Shown here in pieces: positions 16,209-24,407 of a stretch of 64,000 nt of DNA. The notes under the pieces were generated by a model. That model did not search any database and was not told where the DNA came from. It was given only the letters and a program-made list of their open reading frames with translations. The DNA lies in assembly GCA_016702305.1 (NCBI GenBank), contig JADJEH010000017.1:496001-560000 (forward strand), in the 5' to 3' direction. Positions within the stretch are counted from its first letter, which is position 1, and every line of letters starts with the position of its first letter. The position numbers and the translations under genes were made by a program. This DNA is from a bacterium. Its GTDB lineage: Bacteria > Electryoneota > RPQS01.

Positions 16209-17333
16209 TTGCCGAAAATTCTCTTCGTCACGCAGTACCACTATCTGCGCTATACCGGCGGCGCGGAATTGCAGTGCTGGATGCTGGCGCGGGAGTTTGC
16301 GCGACGCGGGTGGGACGTGCATTACGTGAGCGAGAACAACCGGCCCGACGCCCCGCGTGAGCTCGACTCGATTCGACTGCACTATCTGCCCGAACTGCCG
16401 CATTGGCGCGATGGAAACCGCCGACAATTGGCCGATGTGTTCGAGAAGGTGCGGCCGGACGTGGTGTATAACCGCGTGTTCAACCTCTACACGCATCACG
16501 CTATGACACTCGCGCCGCGCGAGGCCGTGACGGTCTGGGCGTCGGCTTTTGTGCATGACGGAAGCGTCACGGCGACGCTGCCGGAATTGTGGGCCACGAA
16601 ATCGCTGAAACAGTTTCTCGTGCTGGTGCATCGCACGCTCACGATTCGCGCGCGGGCGCGAAGGGCGGCGCTGGCCGCGAAAATTCAATTGGCGCAATCC
16701 AACGAGCAGATCGAAATACTGCGCTCGCGCGATTTTGCGCCGGTGCTCTTGCGCAATAGCTTCGAGTTTCCTGCCGACATGCAGGTGCAGACGCACGACG
16801 GCAAGCCGCTCGTCCTGTGGGTGGGCGGCGTCAAGCAGCGCAAACGACCGGAGCTCTTCTACGAATTGGCGCGGCGCTGCCAGGACATAGATTGCGAGTT
16901 TGTGATGGCGGGCGAACTACAGGACGAACAGAGCAAGCAGCCGCTCGCTGCGGCGCAGCGCGAGCTGAAGAACTTCCGCTATGCGGGATTCGTGCCCGCG
17001 GATATTGTGGGCAAGCTCTATGAACGTGCGCATGTGTTCGTCTCGACGAGTCAATCGGAAGGATTTCCGAACACGTTCATTCAAGCGTGGCAGCGGGGTG
17101 TGCCCGTGCTCTCGCTCGACATTGATCCTGATGGCTTGTTGTCGGACGAAGGAATGGGCGTGCTGGCGCAAAACATGAATGACATGGAATCGCAACTTCG
17201 AGGAATGCTGGCCGACCCACAGCGGCGCCGCGTGATGGGGCAGCGCGCGCATGACGTGGCGCGGCGCGAATTCAATTTGGAGGCCAACGTAAATCGGCTG
17301 GAAGAGATGATCCGCGCGAAGATGCGGAGTTAG
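16209..17333 (+). CDS. Glycosyltransferase family 4
   Basis: GT-B fold protein of 374 residues if TTG 16209 is used. AAGGAG at 16197-16202 precedes this TTG at good distance, and the N-terminus then reads PKILFVTQYHYLRYTGGAELQ, the normal GT4 start; GTG 16173 would overlap the preceding gene. The donor-binding region is VLWVGGVKQRKRPELFYELA, and the acidic motif is STSQSEGFPNTFIQAWQRGVPVL. It transfers a nucleotide-activated sugar to a lipid or glycan acceptor; the sugar is unknown. Last gene of the 12.6-17.3 kb operon. Confidence 0.85.
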   Translation: MPKILFVTQYHYLRYTGGAELQCWMLAREFARRGWDVHYVSENNRPDAPRELDSIRLHYLPELPHWRDGNRRQLADVFEKVRPDVVYNRVFNLYTHHAMTLAPREAVTVWASAFVHDGSVTATLPELWATKSLKQFLVLVHRTLTIRARARRAALAAKIQLAQSNEQIEILRSRDFAPVLLRNSFEFPADMQVQTHDGKPLVLWVGGVKQRKRPELFYELARRCQDIDCEFVMAGELQDEQSKQPLAAAQRELKNFRYAGFVPADIVGKLYERAHVFVSTSQSEGFPNTFIQAWQRGVPVLSLDIDPDGLLSDEGMGVLAQNMNDMESQLRGMLADPQRRRVMGQRAHDVARREFNLEANVNRLEEMIRAKMRS

Positions 17334-17382
17334 TGCGGCCGGTTCCGCTATTCCCGTGAGCAGTTGGAAATGGAAAATGAAG

Positions 17383-17409
17383 CGGGCGCCGTGAAGCGCC
17401 CGTTTGCTA
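17383..17409. terminator. Bidirectional terminator
   Basis: Stem CGGGCGC (17383-17389) and GCGCCCG (17396-17402), 6-nt loop, T-rich on the plus side and ATTTTCC on the minus side, between convergent genes. Confidence 0.75.
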
Positions 17410-17604
17410 TTTCATTTTGGAAAGCTCGATGCGTTCTCGAGCTTTGCGGATTTCGATAATCGGACAGCTATCACAGGCCTCCACATGGCCGGTGCTCCAA
17501 TCACGTGCAATCGTCTTGGCCTTTCGCAGCTTGCGCCACGCGAGATAGAGAATCGCGGCGGCGACGACGGTGATGACCAGAAGAATGTCAAGAGTCGGGG
17601 TCAT
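17407..17604 (-). CDS. Small membrane protein downstream of FeoB (FeoB-associated Cys-motif type)
   Basis: A 65-residue protein with one membrane segment (residues 6-24, ILLVITVVAAAILYLAW), a basic patch, then a CDSC motif. Small single-span proteins with a Cys pair are often encoded just after feoB and are annotated as FeoB-associated Cys-rich proteins. The gene follows feoB by 14 nt on the same strand, so it belongs to the feo operon. A role as a helper or stabiliser of the iron channel is inferred from position only. Confidence 0.65.
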   Translation of the reverse strand: MTPTLDILLVITVVAAAILYLAWRKLRKAKTIARDWSTGHVEACDSCPIIEIRKARERIELSKMK

Positions 17605-17618
17605 CTACTTGGCGACGG

Positions 17619-19853
17619 TTAGCTGAGGCCGATCAGTTTGCCGCCTTGATAGACGGCGAAGGCGCCGACCCACGCCAACACGGTCATATAGGCGATCATG
17701 AAAACGGGCCAGCTCCAGGAATTGGTTTCGCGGCGCACGATGGCGACTGTGGACATGCACTGACAGGCCAGCACAAAAAACACCATCAAGGCGATGCCGA
17801 CCAAGGGAGTGTAGAGCGGCGCACCCGCTTCATTTGTCGCGGATTGTAAAGTCTGGCGCAGCGTGGTGGCATCTTCGTCGTCGGCGGAGATGCCGTGTAC
17901 GACCGCCAGCGAACTGACAAAAACCTCGCGCGCGGCGAAGCTGGCGATAATGCCGATACCCATGCGCCAATCAAATCCCAGCGGCGCGATGACCGGTTCA
18001 ATCAGCTTGCCCATCTGACCGCCAATGGAATTCTCGGTGTGCTGCGCGGCCTGCCGCATGTCAATCTGGCTCAAAGCCGCGGCTCGCGCGTCGGCATCGA
18101 GGACGCTATTGGTGAGCACAGCCTGCCGTTCCAGATCGAACCCGGCGACGTTCGTGGGCGCCAGCTCGATGTTCATCAATGCCCACAGAATAATCGTCAC
18201 GGCCAGAATCACCGTGCCCGCGCGAATCATGAAGAGCTTGGCACGGTCCACGAGATTCATCAACACGGATTGCAGCGACGGCAGCTTATAGGTCGGAAGT
18301 TCGAGATAGAGCGGCGGCGGCGGACTTCTCAGAATGGTCTTCTTGAACAGCGCCGCAATCGAAATGCCCGCGAACACGGAAAGCAAATACATGCTCATCA
18401 GAATGAGTCCGCCGACCGTGAAGACGCCCCAGACTCGCTCGTTGGCCGCGAACACGGTGCCGATGATCAAGGTGTAGACGGGTAGCCGCGCACTGCATGA
18501 CATCAACGGCGCGACGAGTATCGTGACCAGGCGATCCTTCTTCCCGGCAATCGTGCGCGTAGCCATGATGCCCGGGACGGCACAGGCGAAACTCGAGAGC
18601 AGCGGCACAAATGCGCGGCCATCGAGGCCGACTTTGGCCATAATGCGATCCATGAGAAACGCGGCCCGCGCCATATAACCCGAGTCTTCCATCAGGCCGA
18701 TAAACAAAAACAACAAGAGAATCTGCGGCAGGAAAACGATAACATTGCCCGCTCCGGCAATCGCACCGTCAATCACGAGATTGCGGAACAGGCCGGGTGA
18801 CATGATCGAGGCCACATGGTTCGAGATCCAGCCGATCAGCCCTTCGGCGGCGCCCATCGCGGGTTCAGCCCACGAAAAAATGGACTGAAAGACAAAGGCC
18901 ATCACGCCCAGAAAAATGATCGGTCCGAACAGACGATGCAGGAGCACACGGTCGAGTGCTTCGGTCACGCGGTGCGGCAGGTCCTGCTCGACCGCCGCTG
19001 ACAGCACCATTAGGTTACGCAAGTACTGATAGCGCGCACTGGTCTCGATGGCGCGAATTTCTATCGTGGTTAGCTTGCGTTTGTCGAGCACGCGCTTGGC
19101 CAGCGCCGTTTGCGTGGGCGATACGTGTATGGCTTCGTCGCCGTCCAAGGTCGAGACCAGGAGCCACAGCGCTTCGGCGCGGGCGTTCTCTTCCCGCGCA
19201 AGACCGCTCTGTTCGAGCCCTTCGGCCAATTCGCGGACCGTGCTTTCGAGCGGCTCGGGCAACGCGTCAATAAAGCGCGGCAACTGCGCGGCCGGTCCAT
19301 CCGTGTGACGGTCGGCGGCAAGTTGTGCGAGCAGGTCGCTAACGCCTTCGCCGGTGCGCGCAACGATCGGAACAACGGGGCAGCCGATCGCGGCGGAAAG
19401 TTTCTGACTATCAATATGGAAGCCGCGCTCGCGCGCGATGTCCATCATATTCAACGCGACGATCAGCCGCACACCCATGTCGCGCAATTGCGTCGCGAAA
19501 TACAGATTGCGGCGCACATTGGAAGCATCGAGCACTACGATGACCGAGTCCGGACGACCAAGCCCCGCGCTCTCGCCGACTAAGACGTCATGCGAAATCT
19601 GTTCCTCGGGAGAGCGCGCGGCGAAGCTGTACGTGCCGGGCAAGTCCACGAGATCCACAACCTCCCCGGACGGCAAGGTGAGCAGTCCGACCTTGCGTTC
19701 AACGGTGACGCCCGGATAGTTGCCGACTTTGTGACGCGCCCCCGTCAGACGATTGAACAGCGTCGTCTTCCCGGAATTGGGATTGCCCGCAACAGCAACA
19801 AGCCGACGTGTTGGCGTCGGCTGGTGCGAAATCTCACGCGAAGTAGGCGTCAT
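17619..19853 (-). CDS. feoB: Ferrous iron transporter B
   Basis: GTP-dependent Fe(II) permease of the inner membrane, 744 residues from ATG 19853. The N-terminal G-domain has GNPNSGKTT (G1), VGNYPGVTVE (G2), DLPG (G3) and NMMD (G4). A helical GDI-like region follows, then the Gate/Nucleoside-recognition membrane domain (VAPLMSCSARLPVY with the conserved Cys, and AAFLMDRIMAKVGLDGRAFVPLLSSFACAVPGI). The start is set by overlap with the feoA stop (TAATG); an extension to 19928 would run through feoA in another frame. Ordinary length. Confidence 0.97.
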   Translation of the reverse strand: MTPTSREISHQPTPTRRLVAVAGNPNSGKTTLFNRLTGARHKVGNYPGVTVERKVGLLTLPSGEVVDLVDLPGTYSFAARSPEEQISHDVLVGESAGLGRPDSVIVVLDASNVRRNLYFATQLRDMGVRLIVALNMMDIARERGFHIDSQKLSAAIGCPVVPIVARTGEGVSDLLAQLAADRHTDGPAAQLPRFIDALPEPLESTVRELAEGLEQSGLAREENARAEALWLLVSTLDGDEAIHVSPTQTALAKRVLDKRKLTTIEIRAIETSARYQYLRNLMVLSAAVEQDLPHRVTEALDRVLLHRLFGPIIFLGVMAFVFQSIFSWAEPAMGAAEGLIGWISNHVASIMSPGLFRNLVIDGAIAGAGNVIVFLPQILLLFLFIGLMEDSGYMARAAFLMDRIMAKVGLDGRAFVPLLSSFACAVPGIMATRTIAGKKDRLVTILVAPLMSCSARLPVYTLIIGTVFAANERVWGVFTVGGLILMSMYLLSVFAGISIAALFKKTILRSPPPPLYLELPTYKLPSLQSVLMNLVDRAKLFMIRAGTVILAVTIILWALMNIELAPTNVAGFDLERQAVLTNSVLDADARAAALSQIDMRQAAQHTENSIGGQMGKLIEPVIAPLGFDWRMGIGIIASFAAREVFVSSLAVVHGISADDEDATTLRQTLQSATNEAGAPLYTPLVGIALMVFFVLACQCMSTVAIVRRETNSWSWPVFMIAYMTVLAWVGAFAVYQGGKLIGLS

Positions 19854-20155
19854 TAGTCCGTGTTCAGGGCTGGCAGGGGATTCACCAGAAGATGGCGTGC
19901 GTCTTCGCGACGGACCGCCAAGGTGCAACCGGGCAGGCGGATGCTAAATGGGCTATTCAGCGGCGCGGTACGCTCGACGGTCACGGACGTACCGGGAATA
20001 AGCCCCATTTCCATCAGACGGAGGATGTTCTCGGAGGGATCCTGGATCTCAATGATCTCGCAACGGCTCCCAAGCGGCATGCTGTCCAAGGGACACAGGT
20101 CTTCGGCATTTCCTGTGTACTGGCACCTAAGACACTGATAGCACTTATCTTCCAT
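19853..20155 (-). CDS. feoA: FeoA-domain protein with N-terminal cysteine motif
   Basis: A 100-residue protein. Residues 26-95 are the SH3-like FeoA domain (PLGSRCEIIEI, LRLMEMGLIPGTSVTV, LAVRREDARHLLV), which supports FeoB. The first 22 residues are an extra tail with four cysteines (C-x2-C-x2-C then C-P-L-D), which could bind zinc, iron or an iron-sulfur centre; standard FeoA proteins of about 75-85 residues lack this. Stop overlaps the feoB start. First gene of the operon, with its own promoter. Confidence 0.92.
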   Translation of the reverse strand: MEDKCYQCLRCQYTGNAEDLCPLDSMPLGSRCEIIEIQDPSENILRLMEMGLIPGTSVTVERTAPLNSPFSIRLPGCTLAVRREDARHLLVNPLPALNTD

Positions 20156-20162
20156 CTTATTT

Positions 20163-20178
20163 GTTAGAGCTCTCTAAC
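20163..20178. promoter_or_regulatory. Inverted repeat in the feoA leader
   Basis: GTTAGA-GCTC-TCTAAC lies 8 nt upstream of the feoA start codon. It contains TTAG-N6-CTAA, a spacing that loosely recalls DtxR/IdeR-type sites, but the match is too weak to name a regulator. Confidence 0.4.
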
Positions 20179-20215
20179 TTTAGGGCATTATTCTTCGAGC
20201 AATCTTAGCTTTTCA

Positions 20216-20250
20216 TGTGCAAATATGCACAATTTGTAGCCCGAAGTCAA
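20216..20250 (-). promoter_or_regulatory. feo promoter with palindrome over the -10
   Basis: On the minus strand TTGACT (20250-20245), 17-nt spacer, CATATT (20227-20222). A perfect palindrome with arms TGTGCA and TGCACA (20216-20231) covers the -10, so a bound repressor would block transcription. The regulator is unknown; iron dependence is inferred from the operon. Confidence 0.5.
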
Positions 20251-20342
20251 GAATCCGTACTATTAGAGAGATCGTCTTTCTTTGCTTATCCCCGCAAATT
20301 TAGCGATATTCCAAGATTAACGATGACCCTTCCAGCCTCCTC

Positions 20343-21422
20343 GTGCGCATTCTATTTAGCAATGCCTCATTAATGTGGGGCGGCAACGAAAAGTGGACCC
20401 TTAACGCCGCCGAAACTCTGGCCCGGCGTGGCCACGACGTGTGGATCGCCGTCCGCGCCCGGGAGTTGTGGTTGGCGCGGCAGAAATCAGACAAGGTCCG
20501 TTGGGTTGAGCTGCCGTTTCTAAATGATGCGGATATCCGCACTATCTGGAAGTTGCGACGCATCCTACAGGATGAGCAAATCGAGATCTTCCTGCCGACG
20601 CGCAGCCGTGACTATTGGCTGGGCGGCTTCGCACGTTTGGGAACACGCGCGAAATACGTCATGCGCATGGGAATCACACGCACGCTGCCCAACACCATCA
20701 AAGAACGCTTGCGCTACAGCATCTGGCCGGACGGCATTATCGTCAACGCCGAAGCGGTGCGGGCCTCCCTAACGGCCCATCCGTGGATCAAGGCCGACCG
20801 CATTCGCGTCATCTACAATGGAGTAGACGACCTAACGGCCGAACCTTCGCCACACCCGCGTCCAACCCGCCAGGAATCAGAAATCCTGGTCCTTGCAGCA
20901 GGCCGCGTCGAAAGTGAAAAGGGCTTCGATGTCTTGATTGATGCGATGAAACTGGCGGTGGAGCAGGAGCCCCGGCTGATTTGTGAAGTGTGGGGGCAAG
21001 GTGATCAGGTAGATGTACTCAACGCGCAGATTGAACGCCTCGATCTCGGCGAACACGTGCGCCTGCGCGGATTTACTCCGAACCTGACACAGCAGCTCGC
21101 GCGGGCGCACATCGCCGTCTCCTCGTCATACCGCGAGGGTATATCAAATTTCATTCTCGAAGCGTGGGCGGCGGGCGTGCCGCTGGCCGCAACCGCGATT
21201 GAAGGATCCGCCGAAATCGTGCATGACCGGCAGCGCGGCCTGCTGGTTCCGCCGGGCGATGCGCCAGCCATGAGCCGGGCTATTTTGGAATTCGCGCGCG
21301 ACCGGACGTTGCGCGAAACGTGTATCGCCGGCGGGAAACAGGCTATCGCCAGCACGCACAACTGGGACGCGATGGCGGACAAAATGGAAAAGTTCTTCCG
21401 CGAAATTGTAACAAAAAATTAG
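20343..21422 (+). CDS. Glycosyltransferase family 4
   Basis: A 359-residue GT-B glycosyltransferase starting at GTG 20343 (RILFSNASLMWGGNEKWTLNAAETLARRGHDV). The donor-side motif is VLAAGRVESEKGFDVLIDA, and the retaining GT4 acidic motif is SSSYREGISNFILEAWAAGVPL. It resembles the protein encoded at 23328-24407; both start with the 'N-x-x-LWGGxEKW' pattern, so they are probably paralogues. Its neighbours, an MsbA-like exporter and a heptosyltransferase, point to lipopolysaccharide core assembly. Confidence 0.86.
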   Translation: MRILFSNASLMWGGNEKWTLNAAETLARRGHDVWIAVRARELWLARQKSDKVRWVELPFLNDADIRTIWKLRRILQDEQIEIFLPTRSRDYWLGGFARLGTRAKYVMRMGITRTLPNTIKERLRYSIWPDGIIVNAEAVRASLTAHPWIKADRIRVIYNGVDDLTAEPSPHPRPTRQESEILVLAAGRVESEKGFDVLIDAMKLAVEQEPRLICEVWGQGDQVDVLNAQIERLDLGEHVRLRGFTPNLTQQLARAHIAVSSSYREGISNFILEAWAAGVPLAATAIEGSAEIVHDRQRGLLVPPGDAPAMSRAILEFARDRTLRETCIAGGKQAIASTHNWDAMADKMEKFFREIVTKN

Positions 21423-21486
21423 ATAACCGAAACGTCGAATAGGGCCTCTGCTTCCACATTCTCCATTTCAAGTTTGACATTCTTCC

Positions 21487-23331
21487 TTGATTACCTATTT
21501 AAGCTTCATAAATCCCTTCAAACGCTATCCGCGCCATCTGATCCTGACCGGGTTGGCGACTTTGTGTTATGTGGTGTTTAACACGCTGTCTATCTGGCTG
21601 ATCGCGCCGGTGTTGAATATCATTTTCCTGCCTAACAAGGCCGGTGAATCCGCACAGACTGAAATGCTCACGGGCGGTATGCGCGGTATTTACGACAGCA
21701 TGAAGCAGTGGTCGTGGGAAATCATCGGCGCGGGTGACCCGCTATCCGTGCTGCCCCGTTTGTGCATCGCTCTGATTGCGGTGTTCCTGCTGAAGAATAT
21801 CTTCGCCTATCTGCAGCTGCACTTCGTGTCGTATGTCGAACAGCGCATGATCAAAGATCTGCGCGACCGTGTCTATGCCCATGTGATCCGGCAACCGTAC
21901 GAATTCTATGACCGCAGCTCGACCGGTGAACTGATGAGCGCGGTGATGAACGACGTTAACACTCTGTCCGTGACGTTCCAGCGCGTGTTCACACAGGCCG
22001 TACGTGACCCGATTACCGTCGTGACGCTGCTGATCATTCTGTTCAGCATCTCGTGGCAACTGACGCTGGCCGCGCTTGTGATCGTTCCCGCGTTTGGAGT
22101 GCTGTTCCGCAAAACCGGAGGCAGCCTCAAACGCAAGTCCGGAAGGATTCAAGAAGGACTCGCCGAAATCACCGGCGCCCTGCAGGAAACCATCAGCGGC
22201 GCGCGCTTGATCAAGTCATCGGCCACGGAGCAGCCCGAAACCGAGCGCTTCGAATCGCGCTCGGAGCGCCTGTTCCACAATTCCTTGCGACTCGCGCGGC
22301 TCGAACGACTGGCCTCGCCGCTATCAGAAACAATCGGCGTGATGATCATCGCGCTGGTGCTGTTGCTGGGTGGTCAACAGGTGCTGTCGGGTTCGCTGTT
22401 GGATGCCGAGGATTTCATTCGCTTCATCGTCGTGCTGTTCTCAATGCTCGCGCCTGCGCGGGCGGTGGGAAACCTAAACAACTATCTGCAAATCGGCTCG
22501 GCAGCGGGCGCCCGCATTGATGCCCTGCTGGCACAGCCGATTGAAAGCGATGTCGCCCAGGATGGCGGCCAGCCGGTCAGCGACCTGCGGCAAGAACTGC
22601 GCTACGAAAACGTCTGGTTCCGCTATCCGACATCTGAGCAATGGGTCCTGCACGACGTGTCGCTGACCATTCGCTGCGGTGAACGCGTCGCTCTGGTCGG
22701 CAGGTCCGGCAGCGGCAAAACGACGCTGGCGAATCTGCTGCCGCGCTTCTACACTCCTGAACAAGGCCGTGTGCTGTGGGACGGCGCGGATGTGCAACAG
22801 CTCGACCGCGCGGCGTTGCGGCGCCAGATTTCACTCGTGAGTCAAGATGTCTTTCTCTTCAATGAAAGCGTGCGCTACAACCTGACTTACGGCTTGCGCG
22901 ATGTCACCGACGACAAGTTGGCCACCGCCATGAAGCGCGCCCAATGTACGGATTTCGTGGCCAAACTCCCCCGTGGTTTGGAGACGATTGTCGGAGAACG
23001 CGGAGCGCAGCTTTCCGGCGGACAAAAACAACGCATCGCGATTGCACGCGCGCTGCTCAAAGATGCGCCGCTGTTGATCTTTGACGAAGCGACGTCAGCG
23101 CTCGATAACGAGTCCGAACGGTTGATTCAGCACGCGCTGGAAGAACTGTTCCGCGAGCGCACCGTGATTATCATCGCGCATCGGCTGAGCTCGATTCGCT
23201 TCGCCGACCGCGTGGTCGTGCTCGACGAGGGCCAGATCGCGGTGGAAGGCCAGCACCCGGCACTGCTGGACACGAGCGAACTCTATCGCACGTTGACGCA
23301 GCTATACGAACGCGAAGCGCACAAGTTGTGA
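21487..23331 (+). CDS. MsbA-like ABC exporter (fused permease and ATPase)
   Basis: A 614-residue half-transporter from TTG 21487. About six membrane segments lie in residues 1-320; the ATPase domain has Walker A VGRSGSGKTT, signature LSGGQKQR, Walker B LLIFDEATSALD and the switch IIAHRLSS. Family members flip lipid A-core or other lipids across the inner membrane. The start lacks a clear ribosome site and lies just after a T/C-rich degenerate repeat (21455-21486). The stop overlaps the next glycosyltransferase start (GTGA), indicating an operon. Lipopolysaccharide precursor export is likely from context. Confidence 0.88.
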   Translation: MITYLSFINPFKRYPRHLILTGLATLCYVVFNTLSIWLIAPVLNIIFLPNKAGESAQTEMLTGGMRGIYDSMKQWSWEIIGAGDPLSVLPRLCIALIAVFLLKNIFAYLQLHFVSYVEQRMIKDLRDRVYAHVIRQPYEFYDRSSTGELMSAVMNDVNTLSVTFQRVFTQAVRDPITVVTLLIILFSISWQLTLAALVIVPAFGVLFRKTGGSLKRKSGRIQEGLAEITGALQETISGARLIKSSATEQPETERFESRSERLFHNSLRLARLERLASPLSETIGVMIIALVLLLGGQQVLSGSLLDAEDFIRFIVVLFSMLAPARAVGNLNNYLQIGSAAGARIDALLAQPIESDVAQDGGQPVSDLRQELRYENVWFRYPTSEQWVLHDVSLTIRCGERVALVGRSGSGKTTLANLLPRFYTPEQGRVLWDGADVQQLDRAALRRQISLVSQDVFLFNESVRYNLTYGLRDVTDDKLATAMKRAQCTDFVAKLPRGLETIVGERGAQLSGGQKQRIAIARALLKDAPLLIFDEATSALDNESERLIQHALEELFRERTVIIIAHRLSSIRFADRVVVLDEGQIAVEGQHPALLDTSELYRTLTQLYEREAHKL

Positions 23332-24407
23332 ACGTCCTGCTGGTGAATTCCGCCGCGCCCGCATTGTGGGGCGGCGGTGAGAAGTGGTTCGTCGAAGCGG
23401 CGGAATGGTTGCGCGGACAAGGTGCGCAGGTGACGATCGTCGCCAGACCAGCCTCGCAATTGCTCCACCGCGCCCAGTCCAAGACTATCGCAACCATTGC
23501 CTTTGGTTTCGGCGGAGACTTTGATCCGCTCGCGATGCTGCGTGCGAAGAAAGTCGTGCGCGAGACGGGCGCCGATGTCGTCGTGACGAATTTCAACAAA
23601 GAGAGTTGGCAGTTCGGCATCGCCGGGAAATTCGTCGGCGTTCCGGTTCTGGCGCGGCACGGATTCACGCTGTGGACAAACAAGCCGCATCATCGGTGGC
23701 TCGCCGCGCGTATCTTGACCGGTGTGGTGGTGAATGCGCAAAGTATAGCCGATCACTACGCGCGGCATAACATCGTCCCGCAACGACTCGACGTAGTGGC
23801 CAACGGCGTGAAGATCGCCGCGCACAAGCCGGGACGGCTGCGCGCCGAATTGGGTCTGTCTCAAGATGCACTGCTGCTCGTCGCGGCCGGACGACTGGAA
23901 ACACAAAAACGCTTTGACAAACTGTTGCGTTGCGCCGCCGCGTTGCGTCAGCACCTACCGTTCACGCTGGCGATCTTCGGCGTGGGCCCGCACGACAGTG
24001 AATTGCGCGCACAATGCGAAGTTCTGCAGATCGGCGATCTTGTTAAGTGGCGCGGTTTCGACGAAGAGCTTGCTGACAAAGTTGGTGACGCCGATCTATT
24101 CCTGCTGACGTCGGACAGTGAAGGAACACCAAACGCCGCGCTCGAGGCGATGGCCGCGGGCGTGCCCGTGCTCGGGTTTGACGTGGGAAACATGGCCGAG
24201 ATCCTGAACGGTGAGTTGAGCACGTTTCTCATCCCGGCCGGCCGCGACGAGCTGTTCGTGGAACGATTGCACGGTATCTGCGCGAACCGCGCGGCCTTGC
24301 ACACGGTACGGCAGGCGTTTCGCGAACGAGCGATTAATGAGTTTAGCTTTGAACGATCCATGCAACGCTATTGGCGTATCTTGCAGGAAATAACGGGACG
24401 GTCATGA
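23328..24407 (+). CDS. Glycosyltransferase family 4
   Basis: A 359-residue GT-B enzyme from GTG 23328, overlapping the ABC gene by 4 nt. N-terminal acceptor domain NVLLVNSAAPALWGGGEKWFVEAA; donor side LLVAAGRLETQKRFDKLLR; acidic motif TSDSEGTPNAALEAMAAGVPVLGFD. It likely adds a core sugar to lipopolysaccharide. Overlaps the next gene by ATGA. Confidence 0.87.
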   Translation: MNVLLVNSAAPALWGGGEKWFVEAAEWLRGQGAQVTIVARPASQLLHRAQSKTIATIAFGFGGDFDPLAMLRAKKVVRETGADVVVTNFNKESWQFGIAGKFVGVPVLARHGFTLWTNKPHHRWLAARILTGVVVNAQSIADHYARHNIVPQRLDVVANGVKIAAHKPGRLRAELGLSQDALLLVAAGRLETQKRFDKLLRCAAALRQHLPFTLAIFGVGPHDSELRAQCEVLQIGDLVKWRGFDEELADKVGDADLFLLTSDSEGTPNAALEAMAAGVPVLGFDVGNMAEILNGELSTFLIPAGRDELFVERLHGICANRAALHTVRQAFRERAINEFSFERSMQRYWRILQEITGRS

